Shown piece after piece: positions 10,201-21,204 of a stretch of DNA of 64,000 nucleotides (position 1 is the stretch's first letter; each line of letters opens with the position of its first letter). The stretch spans positions 136,425,368 to 136,489,367 of the forward strand of contig JALGPY010000001.1 in the NCBI GenBank assembly GCA_023055425.1, read 5' to 3'. Below the pieces are notes generated by a model. That model was not told where the DNA came from. It was given only the letters and a program-made list of their open reading frames with translations, and searched no databases. Position numbers and translations under genes: made by a program. The stretch is from Linanthus parryae (taxonomy: Eukaryota; Streptophyta; Magnoliopsida; Ericales; Polemoniaceae).

Positions 10201-10564
10201 GTTACCCCCCTCCCCCTAAAATTTGAAAATTTCTACCAGTACCCTTAGTTTTATAGATTTTTTATGACTAAACTAATATAACATTTTTCTCCCTTGGAAG
10301 TTACTAATTGGCCAGTTGCCCAAGTGGTTAGTTGTTGTAGTTGGCAAATCCCACTACACGGCTTCGATTCTCCTTCTAGTTAACAACTTTTTTTCATTTC
10401 CTTTTTTTGCCAATTTACTATTTACCACTAAAAGCTCATTGTCTCCTCAAAACAAAAGAACAAATTGGAACCTGTGAGTATTGTGTTCATTATTAATTTG
10501 ATGTTTGTGTGTATAACTGCTTATGAATTGCCCTGGTTGACTTGATTTCCTGGCTCCGCCACTG
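10168..10564. mobile_element. Non-autonomous hAT-type element with 8-bp target duplication
   Basis: 397 bp bounded by imperfect inverted termini (left CAGGGGCGGGCC, right complement CAGTGGCGGAGCC) and flanked by CTCATGTG at 10160-10167 and 10565-10572. An 8-bp duplication with CA-GGCGG termini fits the hAT superfamily. There is no transposase. Inside, about 10308-10378, is a tRNA-like stretch with an A-box-like TGCCCAAGTGGTTAG and a B-box-like GCTTCGATTCT. The right end of a second copy is at about 16565-16595, produced by a segmental duplication. Confidence 0.85.
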
Positions 10565-10877
10565 CTCATGTGGGACGCCACCGGATCCATGTATCCTTCA
10601 TCTCTTAAAACCCATAGTTCAACTACGTACAAACTACTTCAAGCGCGCATCTTCGCATATTATTTTAAAGCCTTAGTATAATTTTACTTTTATAATAAAT
10701 TTTCGGGTGTAAAAGACATCTTCCACCCTCCGATTATGGATAAAATATATTTGCCTCCTGATTTATGAAAAAATACTTTTTGCACCCCTATTAACTAACA
10801 GAGCTAACAGACTCCTTCAAAAGACAATTTTACCCCTACATTTGAATCATAATTACACCACTATAAATTGTCTTCTT
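10545..10877. repeat. Left arm of a tandem segmental duplication
   Basis: This stretch matches 16565-16895 closely. It includes the end of the hAT element, the phrase TGTGGGACGCCACCGGATCC, and the gene-leader-like GGGTGTAAAAGACAT segment. The arm is split by the LINE and resumes at 16435-16480. The paralogous GGGTAAAAGACA leader at 48421 is a more distant relative. Confidence 0.85.
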
Positions 10878-10955
10878 TCAAAAAGATGTATTAGTTTTGT
10901 AAGTTGACCTAGCTCTGATTTTTTCGGAGGCGATTAGAGGCGATAGGAAGCAACA

Positions 10956-12179
10956 GTGGCGGCGAGCGTTCCGACGAAGATGGCTACGGACACTGTACCA
11001 CCCAATCAATCGGGCATAGAGGATGCAGCGGCAACCATACAACATAGATTCGGTCAGTTAACCCTAGAGGATGAAGAGGATGTGTATGAAGTTGACATAA
11101 ATCGTTGCCTGGAAGCGGAGATGACCTATGCCCACTGTCTAGCAGGATCTTTCTTACTACCGATGAAGATGAACTTGTGGGCTATGAAACAGACCTTCCG
11201 CCGGATCTGGATGGATGGCGACGAGATAGTGATCAACGAAGCCAGCCCAAATTTCTTTGTGATAGGGTTTCCACCGAGTGAATCGAAGGACAGAGTATTG
11301 AGCGGCTGACCTTGGCTTTTCGACGGAAATATACTACTTCGCCGACCATGGACGCTTAACGCGGAGAGGAAGACAGCCAAGTTTGACCAGATAGATCTAT
11401 GGGTTCAGGTCCTAAACCTCCCTATCTATCTTCTCAACGAAGATGATGCGAAGGATTTCCTACGATCAGTTGGCACCATTATCGGTTCTGACAAAAGAGT
11501 TATGTCAGGCGAAGGAGGAGATTACATAAGGGTCAGACTTCAGCTGGATATAAACAAACCGCTTCGGAGGAAGAAGTTCATAAAACTTGTAGACAGAAGA
11601 CACTGGCTGGATTTCAAATATGAACGCCTAGCACATGTTTGTGGTTGGTGCGGGAGGATTGATCACTTCACGGATAGTTGCGAGCACAAGTCCCGCGACG
11701 AAAGACAGGTCGAGGAACCAGGATACGAGAATTGGTTGACCTTCAGGCCTCCACCAAGGAAGAAGCTCTTCACCGACCCTGAAGTTGTAGGGGAAGCTCG
11801 CGTAGATGGCTGGAACAGTGAGGGGGAGGCCAGGTCCAAAGAAGGTTCCATTAGCTCAAGTCAAAGTTTATCTGAGTCTGACACGGAGATGGATGATAGC
11901 TTGGAAAAGAGTCCAAAGGGCAAGCAGGGGGTTTCTTTGCATGACAATCCACTTGGAGCTACGAAACAATCACTGTCGATACCTAAAGATGATGCTAAAT
12001 GGAAAGGGAAAGGAATCCGGATGCCGGGGACAACCACTTCGAAGAAGGCGCAGAAGAAGGGAACTGAAAGCCTGAATAAAACCACCCCACGAAAGCCACC
12101 CTAGAAGAGGAAGCTTCGGGACAGTGCACCCAGCCCTGGGGAAAAGAGGAAAACGGCAAACACCGAGAGCTCAGATTAG
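10956..12179 (+). pseudogene. LINE ORF1 protein (DUF4283 and zinc knuckle)
   Basis: One reading frame from 10956 to a TAG at 12177, interrupted by TGA at 11307 (inside VLSG-stop-PWLFDG, where plant ORF1 proteins normally have GRPW) and TAG at 12102. The order is an acidic N-terminus, the DUF4283 RNA-binding domain (about residues 40-180), the zinc knuckle CGWCGRIDHFTDSC (~230), and a long Lys/Ser-rich tail. This is the nucleic-acid-binding component that coats LINE RNA. Apart from the two stops the frame is intact, so decay is moderate. The TGA is compatible with a CGA to TGA change, which I infer from context. Confidence 0.88.
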
Positions 12180-12300
12180 ATTAGAGGGAATGGGGGAAGG
12201 ACGCAGAGTACAAAGAAGGGATTCCAAACACGGAGGAAGGCGCCACTGTAGACCCTAATGCACGATTGGCTGTGTTTGCTCAGGAGCACTGCAAGGCACA

Positions 12301-15300
12301 ATGAATCTCTTAATTTGGAACGTTCGGGGGCTTGGGAACCCCCGAAATGTTCTTTCTCTTCACGATCTTGTGAGGAGGCAGAAGCCCAACATAGTTTTCT
12401 TGATGGAAACCAGATTATTTTCACGGGAGATGGAGATAGTGAAAAACATGTGTGGATATGCAAATTGTCTTTTTGTCGATTGCGATGAAAGGAGGGGTGG
12501 CCTAGCATTGTTGTGGGACAGGGAAGTGGATTTCAGCCTGATCCCTACTCGAAACACTTCATCAAAGGTATTGTCGCTAATGAAGCTACGGGTAGAAGCT
12601 GGGTGTTCACGGGCTTCTATGGGATCCGCCCCGAAAGGAACAGAGACATTCATGGAGACTCCTTAGTTGCCTATAGCCTAAAGATTTACCTTGGTTGGTA
12701 GTTGGTGATTTCAATGCGATTTATTCGAACGTCGAAAAGGAGGGTGGTAGATTAGTCACCCTTAGACACATCGAAAATTTCCGGAGAGTCATCCAAAGGC
12801 TTCAGCTTTGGGATTTAGGCTTTATAGGCAATCAGTTTACTTGGACCAATAACCAACAGGATGGCAGAGCCATTAGAGAAAGGATCGATAGATGTTTAGT
12901 TACACACGGTTGGATATCGCAGTTTGGAAGAGCTAGGGTTAATCACCTAGTCTCTGACACGTCGGACCATTGTCCAATAGAGGTACTAGTGGGAAACAGT
13001 TCAGTTTGGAAGCAAAGGAAGGCCACAAGATTTCACTTTGAATCCATGTGGTTAGGTCACCAAGATTGCAAGAAGTTTATAGAAGAAAAGTGGAGAGGGA
13101 GCATCGAGCATCTCCCTACCAAGCTTGTAAGCCTCTCCGAGGATTTGCGGCAGTGGGATAAGGAGACGTTTGGAAGTGTTCGGAACCAGCTGAAGCAACT
13201 ACGGCACTAGCTTGAGGTACTTGGGACCTAACCCCAGACGGAAGCGAATCTCGGTACTAGTAAAGAAGTCAAGGAAAAAATTGCTATGCTACTGTGTCAG
13301 GAGGAAGTGATGTGGAGGCAACACTCACGTGAGTTGTGGTTGAATAACAGGGACCAAAATACTAAGCACTTTCACAGAAAGGCCTCAATAAGAAGGGGAA
13401 GGAACACAATCACTGGCATCGAGGATGACAATGGTATTTGGAATGAAGAGCCAGGAGAAGTCAAAGGTATCATAGAAAGTTTTTTCACTAACCTCTTTAC
13501 TTCGACAGATCCACAAAGGGCTACTATGGAGCCTTTGATGGAGTCCATATAGGATTTAGTCACTCTAGATCAACGCCGATTAATGAACCAATCTTTCTCG
13601 GCAAAAGATGTAGAGGACGCCTTGAAGGAAATGCCAGCACAAAAGGCACCGGGACCGGACGGGTTCCCAGCCCAATTCTATCAAAAGATGTGGCCACAAG
13701 TTGGGGAAGAAGTAACAGAGGTGTGCCCGCAGATTATAAATGAAGGGGAGGGCTTTGGAACTCACAACCATACTTTAATCACCTTCATTCCAAAAGTAAA
13801 ACAGGTTCGCTAGGTATCTTATTTAAGGCCCATTTCGTTATGTTCCACTATTTACAAATTAGTTGCGAAGGTGTTAGCTAATCGTTTGAAGTTAATCCTT
13901 AAGGACCTAATTTCTGAAAACCAAAGTGCTTTTGTGCCCGGTATACTTATTTCAGACAATATATTAGCTGCATCCGAATTACTACACTCGATGAAGTTAA
14001 AAAATGGGAAAGAAGGTACAACGGCAATCAAGCTCGATATGAGCAAGGCATACGATCGAGTAGAATGGGACTTCCTCATAGTAGTGATGGAACGAATGGG
14101 GTTCGGTGTACGATGGATTTCGAGTGTTATGAATTGTGTAACTACTGCTATTTATAGTGTTATTGTCAATGGGAGTGTAGAAGGAGAAATAGTACCTGAA
14201 AGGGGCTTGCGACAAGGGTGCCCCCTTTCTCCGTATCTCTTCTTGCTGGTTAGTGAGGTCTTATCCCGCAACTTGTCAAAGCTAGTTGAAAGTGGAGAGC
14301 TTTCGGGGGCACGTGCTTCGCGAAATGGGCCGGCTGTGTCGCACCTGTTTTTCGCGGATGATAGTCTAATATTTACAAAAGCTAATCAAGAAGAGCTAAC
14401 TAAGTTATTACATCTTTTACAGATTTATGAAGCAGCATCTGGGCAAAAAATGGATGTGCAAAAATCATCAATGGTTATGTCGCCTAATGTTGATGAAACC
14501 CGAAGCAACCAGCTCCGTGGCGTGTGTGGAATCTCCGTGGTGGAAAGTCATGAGAACTATCTCGGATTACCTACAACGTTCGGCAAGAACAAGAAGATCA
14601 TTTTTCAAAGGATAATAGAAAGTATCATTGCAAAACTAAAAGGGTGGAAGGAGAAGACACTATCTACTGCATAAAAAGAGATTTTAATAAAAATTGTAGC
14701 TCAGTCTATCCCAAATTATGCCATGAGTTGCTACCTGTCACCAGTGGGAACATGCAAAGATATTGAGAAAGCAATACGACAGTTCTGGTGGGGAGATTCA
14801 GACGAGAAAAGGAAGATCCATTGACTGAGCTGGGACAAGCTAAAGCAAGAAAGAATATGGTGGGCTCGGGTATAAGGACATTCAAAGCTTCAATGTAGCA
14901 CTATTGGCGAAACAGGCTTGGCGGATTCTAAAGAAATCAAACATTCTATTAAGTAGAATGTTGAAGGAAAAATATTTTAAGGCATGTGATGTTCTGCATT
15001 TCAAACCAAACTCCCAGGTTTCGTTTGCTTTTAGAAGCATATTAGCATGTAGAGATCTTTTGAAAAAAGGTTTCGAGTGGCGAGTTGGAGACGGCAAAGA
15101 CATCAATTTATACAAAGACAGATGGGTTTGCAGAGGAAACAAAACAAAATTAATAACACCGAGCCCAGATTACGCAAGTTTGAAGGTTGCACATTGTATC
15201 CGAGAAGGGGGATGGTATGAATAGAGGATCGAAACCTACCTTTGGGAGGTTGACGTCCCTGATGTGCTGCAAACACAGGTCCAGGCGAACACTAGTGACA

Positions 15301-16391
15301 GTTTCAAATGGGGTTTTGACCCCAGAGGTAGCTATACCACGGCCTCGGGCTACAAACTGCAAAGGAGAGATACAAGATTAGAAACAGAGACATCTGAAGG
15401 GGGCAAACAATAATTTCTGAAGAATCTTTGGAAATTAAAAATTCCAAGTAAAATCTTATTTCACACTTGGAGAATTTCGAACGATTCTTTACCAGTCTCG
15501 TCAAAACTTAGAGAAAAGGGGTTGCAAATCCCCATCGATTGCAGTGGGTGTGACAGGGGAATCGAAACGATCGACCATTTCTTTTGTGATTGCCCGGTTG
15601 CGGTGGAAGTTTGGTCAAGCTATCTCGGAGAAGATTATGCAAAGTCGAGGAAGGGTAGAGTACGAGGATGGATCGAGGAGATTTTTACATGCAGTTCAAA
15701 TGAAATCAGGTCCAAGTGGTCAATAATCGCTTGGAGTATGTGGATTAAAAGAAATGAATCCAAGTTCAACGAAGCCAATTTTACAGCAAACGAGATAATC
15801 AAGAAAGCAGAGTTCCACTGATCTGAACTAGAGCTTCTGAAGGAGGTAGATAGAAGAGTGGATGGAGCTTCAGAAGAGCCACTTCAATGGCAGAAACCAC
15901 CCTATGGATGGATGAAGATGAACACAGATATAGCTTGCAGATCTGAACAACGGATTGCTGGATCAGGCTGTGTACTTAGAGATGCAGAGGGAGCTTTCGT
16001 GGATGGAAGGTGCGAACGGCTGGGCTTCAACTCCTCGCCATTGCTCTTGGAGTTGGAAGGCATGGTGAAGGGCTTGGAGATGGCTAGGTCTGCAAGATGC
16101 AAGAAGATAATCCTTGAATCAGACTGTCAAATGGGAGTGCAGTTGTTTAATGAATGGCGAAGCAACCGATGAGATAGGATTGAAGACGAAGAGCTTTCTT
16201 TGGTGCTGTCGAAAGGCGTGGGACTCGGAGAAGCTTTTGAAGAACTCGAAGTCAAACACGTCTCCCGAGTCTGCAACGAAGCAACAGATTTATTTGTGAA
16301 TATGGCCTTAGACTTCTCACAATTATGTTTATACACACGCGTCCCTGAATGGGCCAGTGATGTTATTGAGAAAGATGTAAGGGCGTGGTGA
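12301..16391 (+). pseudogene. LINE ORF2: endonuclease, RT, zinc finger, RNase H
   Basis: Starts MNLLIWNVRGLGNP. The APE-type endonuclease covers about 12301-13000 (VVGDFN, then SDHCPIEVL). Reverse transcriptase covers about 13580-14680 (APGPDGFPAQFYQ, LDMSKAYDRVEWD, RGLRQGCPLSPYL, and FADD as the catalytic box). A zf-RVT zinc finger is near 15520-15620 (CDRGIETIDHFFCDC). A plant LINE RNase H domain covers 15850-16390 (MNTDIACRS, LLLELEGMVKGLE, ILESDCQ). Frames change once between about 12600 and 12690 and once between 14674 and 14904. In-frame stops include 13208, 13550, 13811, 14672, 15222, 15819 and 16170. The element once encoded everything needed for target-primed reverse transcription and is now dead. 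Confidence 0.9.
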
Positions 16392-16434
16392 ATTTAATAA
16401 AGTTGATTTTTCCCCTAAAAAAAATTGTCTTCTT

Positions 16435-16950
16435 CTCCCTCCCCTCACATTTCTAACCCTAGCCTCCTTCTCCTTCTCACTATAAATTATACACACGATA
16501 TGTTTGCTTATGAAATATAACGAATTTTGACTGTTGTCTTTGACTTTTGACTTCGCGAATCTTGCTCCGGTTGACTTGATTTTCTGACTCCGCCACCGCT
16601 CATGTGGGACGCCACCGGATCCCTGTATCATTCATCTCTTAAAACCCAAACTACAACTACGTACAAACCACTTCAAGCGCGCATCTTCACATATTATTTT
16701 AAAACCTTCGTATAGTTTTACTTTTATAATAAATTTCCGGGTGTAAAAGACATTCTCCACCCTCCGATTATGGATAAAATACATTTTGCCTCCTGATTTT
16801 TGGAGAAATACTTTTTGCACCCCTACTAACTGACAAAGCTAACGGGCTCATTCAAAAGACAAACCCCTACCTTTGATGCAAAATTACACCACTATAAATT
16901 GTCTTCTTCTCCCTCTCCTCACATTTCTAACCCTAGCCTCCTTCTCCTTC
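16435..16950. repeat. Right arm of the tandem duplication
   Basis: 16435-16480 completes the left arm. A short junction (about 16481-16564) follows, and 16565-16950 repeats 10545-10877 plus 16435-16480. The junction falls inside the hAT element, whose right end reappears at 16565. The order of events is hAT insertion, then segmental duplication, then LINE insertion. Confidence 0.85.
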
Positions 16951-17029
16951 TAACTCTTCTGCTCTATCTTCCCCGATCATCAGCAACTCCTCAGTCGGAT
17001 CCACAAACCACCCACCATCTCCGTAGGCC

Positions 17030-17250
17030 CAAGATCCATAACCACCATCTTCACCTTGCCGTCGGCCACCTATGTCGGGGTCTACGACGGTCATGGAGGG
17101 CCCGATTCTTCACATCGCGAACCCCTCTCTTCTCCACCACCATCTCAAATCGATCCAGCTCCAACGCCTTCTTCGCCTCCCGATCTTCTCCTCTCGCTCT
17201 CTCTCTATGGTAGTCAGATTCCGAGTATATCTTTAACTGCAGAGTAGATT
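17030..17250 (+). pseudogene. Fragment of a PP2C-type protein phosphatase
   Basis: A plus frame contains ATYVGVYDGHGGPDSS, which matches the signature of plant PP2C phosphatases (V-x-V-Y-D-G-H-G-G-P), where the Asp and Gly bind a catalytic metal ion. A one-base shift just after it leads into ARFFTSRTPLFSTTI, which fits the following helix only loosely. No other PP2C motif is found nearby, so this is a captured or leftover piece about 70 codons long. It sits directly behind the leader-like right arm of the duplication. Confidence 0.6.
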
Positions 17251-17489
17251 TGTGGAAGACAAGAAAAAACAAAAATATTACAGAGTAGATGTACACATTA
17301 TCATCCTCAATACCGAGTATATCTCATGACCCAAAACAGTGACATCGCGGTGTGTCGAACTACATATGTGGGCATAATTTTTAAAATATAATTGGGTGAA
17401 TGACTCATTATTTTATTTATTTTTAGGAGTTTGATTTGAGTTTGAAAGACACTTTTTTAGTTGACAATTTAATTAGATTACTTCTCCAC

Positions 17490-17775
17490 ATTTACAGAAT
17501 TATCTCATATTGTAACAGTCTCCAAAAAAAAGTTCAAAAGTTCAAACATGTACCAAAAAAAGTTTAAACATGCTGCAAACTACAGGTTGCACTAGGGTTT
17601 TACAGAAACATCTCATATTGTAACAGTCTCCAAAAAAAAGTTCAAAAGTTCAAACACATACCAAAAAAAGTTTAAAAGTTCAAACATGTAACTAAAAAAT
17701 TTCAAAAGTTCAACATGTACCAAAAAAAGTTCAAACATGCTGCAAACTACAGGTTACACTAGGGTTTTGTAGCTT
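17490..17775. repeat. Short direct repeats (TTCAAAAGTTCAAACAT family)
   Basis: The phrase TCTCATATTGTAACAGTCTCC occurs at about 17502 and 17609, each followed by variable runs of AAAAAAAGTTCAAAAGTTCAAACATG and then CTGCAAACTACAGGTT(G/A)CACTAGGG. This is a local tandem duplication with internal slippage. No gene is seen here. Confidence 0.8.
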
Positions 17776-17804
17776 CGAACTTTTGTCAGCGACTAGGGTT
17801 TCAT

Positions 17805-18145
17805 AGCATTCTTCGTTCATCAACACAGTCTCTCTTTGTTCGGAACTTCGGATCACTCTCCCTTCTCAGTAGCAGCGATCAGATTATCCCAAGACCAACT
17901 TCAATAATGTCCAAAACAAACCACTGAAACTACCATGCACAGCATTCTTCGTTCATCAACACAGTCTCTCTTTGTTCGGAACTTCGGATCACTCTCCCTT
18001 CTCAGTAGCAGCGATCAGATTATCCCAAGACCAACTTCAATAATGTCCAAAACAAACCACTGAAACTACCATGCACATATAACCCCACCAATCATGTCCA
18101 AAACAAACCACTGAAACTACCATGCACATATAACCCCACCAATCA
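17805..18145. repeat. 136-bp perfect tandem duplication plus 3' extension
   Basis: 17805-17940 and 17941-18076 appear identical by eye, from AGCATTCTTCGTTC to ACCATGCAC. A further roughly 53-bp repeat (ATGTCCAAAACAAACCACTG ... ACCCCACCAATC) follows to about 18145. Near-perfect identity implies a recent event or an assembly feature. Confidence 0.9.
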
Positions 18146-18289
18146 TCCCGTCAGCAACCACGATGACTACGACAACAACCAAGGAAAATCGGTCGACAAA
18201 ATTGTGGAATCAAAATGCAACTGAAATCCAGATAGTACAATCATGGAACTTTATCGTTAATAAACTTATACAACAACGCATTAGTTCAC

Positions 18290-18727
18290 TCAACTCGGGA
18301 AGACTGAGACCTAGATATCCCTTCAGCACAAACATAGATTAATGAAAGGAACAAAACTACCTGTATTGAATGGTCAAAGAACAATGTAAGAAGCTCTCAG
18401 AACCTAGAAAACAATTGGACCGTGATATTGCTGCCTTAACAGGCTCCCTGAACCATCTCTTAACTAACTGTCCGAGGGCAATTGACTATTGCCTGTGATG
18501 ATATCAAGGGCAATTGACAACTGCCTGTGATGATCACAAATTAAACGGAAAGAATTCCACGTTTCCCAAAAATATGGCTGCCCACACGAATCATCCGAGG
18601 TTCCGTTTAAGGTTTCATCACCCTTCTCCAAGGGAATCCTAAGCCACAACTGCACCGTGTCTAAGTTCTGCACATCTAGCATAATTAGCATGAGATGCTC
18701 TCTTAGGAGCAGTAGGAAGAAGCCTGT
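18290..18727 (-). pseudogene. PRMT5-like arginine methyltransferase relic
   Basis: After an acceptor TTTACAG the minus strand reads LLPTAPKRASHANYARC, then in another frame LDTVQLWLRIPLEK, FWETWNSFRLICDHHRQLSI and ALDI, then in a third frame KRWFREPVKAAIS. These follow in order the N-terminal TIM-barrel part of plant PRMT5 (SKB1), the type II enzyme that dimethylates histones and splicing proteins. At least two frameshifts break it, and the methyltransferase domain is absent. It is most likely a partial duplicate exon. Confidence rests on the matching order of several distinctive blocks, not on a database search. Confidence 0.8.
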
Positions 18728-18907
18728 AAAGAGAGATGAAAAGCCAAATTAATTTCCTGTTTAAGAGCCATCTCAAATCCTCCATAATAATCTTCTCACC
18801 TCAATCCAAGTCAATCCATCGGCTGATTTTTTCAAGCCAAAACATAGTTCAAAGTAGACCGCTATATCATTATACTAAAAATCTAAAAGTTACAAAGTTA
18901 AACTAAC

Positions 18908-18967
18908 CATAGTAACAGGAGGAGCATCCAGATTATCCTGAGCCACTACAGGCTCTCCATCTATGAC
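18908..18967 (-). CDS. Candidate exon of an unrecognised gene
   Basis: A 60-nt open exon between an acceptor (TTATAG) and a donor (GTTAGTT) on the minus strand, reading VIDGEPVVAQDNLDAPPVTM in phase 0. It is compatible in phase with the exon at 19304-19391. Continued in phase 0 into the PRMT5 relic it meets a stop after six codons, so the two are probably unrelated. I do not recognise the family. Confidence 0.45.
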
Positions 18968-19303
18968 CTATAAACAAACAATGAGAAAAATTATTCACAC
19001 ACGTGCCTATTTGCCTGAGCATAAATTGTATTACTTTGTAATTACAAAGAGAATCATCACCTCCATGCAAACATCACATAAAAATGGCAGGAGAGGAACT
19101 ACACTCATAAATCCTGATGTTATTATTCTACCCAACCATCCAGACAAAACAAACAACTAGCTACGTTTAGTTAGAACTCTCTTTATTCTATGTTCTCCTC
19201 CCTCTATTTCCCTCTACTTTACCTTCTTAATCTGAACACACCATAGAGTCCAGAAAGGCAATGTTACATGAGTGACTGTCTCTGGGAAGGTCTTCTAAAT
19301 TAC

Positions 19304-19391
19304 CTTTTCAAGAGAGGAACAATGCTCAAAACGGTCTAGCCCCGAAATTTCCTCAACTAAGTAGCGGTTCTTCCACATAGTCAAGCACTGA
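19304..19391 (-). CDS. Candidate exon of the same unrecognised gene
   Basis: An 88-nt stretch flanked by TTTCAG and GTAATTT, reading QCLTMWKNRYLVEE and then ISGLDRFEHCSSLEK. It ends in phase 0 and would join directly to the 60-nt exon downstream. Codon composition and borders look real, but I cannot name the protein. The next upstream candidate is the short ATG exon at 23786-23815, more than 4 kb away across duplicated, transposon-like DNA. Confidence 0.45.
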
Positions 19392-19459
19392 CTGAAAGAA
19401 ACTATAATTGTGCCCATTGTCACTGGCCGAAAGGAACACGATAATTAACAAGTTAACAT

Positions 19460-20690
19460 TCCCTAGATGGTCAAACTCAAATAAAGAGTTCTTAACTTCA
19501 CCAACATCCTAACACCCAGACCCCTAACAACCAAAACTTCACGAAGGCTGCACACGTTTGCTACATTCAAAACAATCATTCCAAGATTATTGCACAAGTA
19601 AATGACAAAAAAACTTACCCTATAGTGAAGTGTTCTCATCTAAGATCTACATCAAGAGGCATCCTTAGATCCACATCACAGATCTAAATAAACTTGGGGT
19701 ACTCTTAGGGTTCCAACACTTCTACATACAACAAAACAACATGCTTAAAAGTCATCATGGAGATCCGACTTGCCTATTGATGATCCTCTCTAGCGTCCTG
19801 CCGACCATGATATGTTAATAGGTGAAGATTTAATTGGTATTAACAAGGGGTAAGCTCATCAGTCAATTAATTAATGACAAACCACTGTTGGAGTTTTGGT
19901 TTCTAAATGATGAGGTTTAATGCAGTGCTGATCGTTCTGTTAAGTTCTGAATTCACTCTGATAGAGTTTGTCAGTCATATGCAAGGAAGCACTCAAAAGT
20001 TCAAATCATTTGAGCTAACAGAATGCAAATGATCGAGTTTTTTACATGCTATAGATGGCTAGCATCCCTTGTCTCAAATTACTTATTTGAGCTAGTCGAT
20101 GTCGCATAGTAATATATTCCACCACAAATTTGTAATATAATATACAACTAATACTATTTTATTGATTTTTCAAAAAAAATATTAATTTATTGACCCAGTG
20201 TGACTTGGGACGCACCAATAGGATTGGTGACCCAGTGACCCGACAAAGAATGCCGAGTCAACCACCAGTCCAGTTTAATAACTATGGTCAAGCCCCATTC
20301 TGATATCTCTAACACACAATGTTGGTTTAAATACAGTATGTGGAACCACCTCCGTTAAATGTGTAGTTCCTCAAAAGGGAGTTTACATGCAATGCTAATT
20401 ATCAAATCTAGACTTAAAAAAAGATTTAACTACACATTGTCTAATAACCTTCCTGCCACTACTAGGAGCTAACCCTAATGGTATATTACATAATCTCTTC
20501 CTAAAATGTTATTAATGCACACCTAGACTTGCCAATTTAGGATAAACTTTATACTACAAACTTTAATTTCTCTTGGTAAACAGCGAGTTTACCAGTTCAA
20601 TGGGGAGAACTCAATCATATATGATGGGATCTCAGTTTCATATACGATTGACTTAAAAAGAAAGGAGGGAATTTACACTTTCAAAGGGGT
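19460..20690. repeat. 1.2-kb duplication, copy 1
   Basis: Starts CATTCCCTAGATGG. It matches 21205-21810 and then, after a gap, 22985-23590, with perhaps 10-15% difference by eye. It contains phrases such as GAAGATTTAATTGGTATTAAC and CCCGACAAAGAATGCCGAGTC. It lies where introns of the minus-strand candidate gene would be. I see no coding evidence. Confidence 0.85.
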
Positions 20691-20699
20691 GAAAGTGTC

Positions 20700-21204
20700 T
20701 TAACACAAAAGAACAAACAAATTTGCAGAATAAATACATTAAAAAAAAAAACAAATATAAGAGCTAGCTAGCACGAGTCATCTCTTTGAAAATACACAAA
20801 CAAGAACAATAGTAAGTTTTGACATGCTAATTAACAAGCCATAAGAATAAGAAAAGAAAATAGTAATATCAAGAACTGTGACTGTAGTCACTAGAAGTTA
20901 AACACATCTACAGTGGCACGGAAGAATTCCAAAAACAAACTAAAGATTGCAAAAGAATGAAGCTTCAACATAATAATGACTAGTAAAGTCAGCTATTGGT
21001 CATACAGTGGGTTCAGATATACCAGTATTCAAATCATGCAAAACAGGGACTCAATTTTTCCTGGTAAGTGGTAACAAAGTGATGTGTTATGGTAATGTAT
21101 CTAAACAGCTTCAACAAAAGTAGTGTTCTGGTAATGTGTCTAAACCAAGAGTGGTTTATGTCACTTACCCTTTAAAGTTTACATATTCATGATATTCAAA
21201 TAAC
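20700..21204. other. Spacer between the duplicated blocks
   Basis: AT-rich, with poly(A)-like runs and no recognised gene. Confidence 0.4.

Larger units (their letters stand above)
10878..16421 (+). mobile_element. Full-length L1-type LINE with target duplication
   Basis: A 5.5-kb non-LTR retrotransposon with ORF1 and ORF2 in order and a short A-rich tail. It is flanked by a 13-bp target duplication AAATTGTCTTCTT (10865-10877 and 16422-16434). The paralogous uninterrupted site is visible at about 16896, where the same sequence runs through without the element; this gives independent proof of the insertion point. Many nonsense codons and two ORF2 frameshifts show it is inactive. Confidence 0.92.

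Noticed and set aside
18290..18967. PRMT5 relic and 60-nt exon as one gene
   Set aside because: Joining the 60-nt exon to the PRMT5-like stretch in phase 0 gives a stop within seven codons, and the PRMT5 frame needs a different phase.
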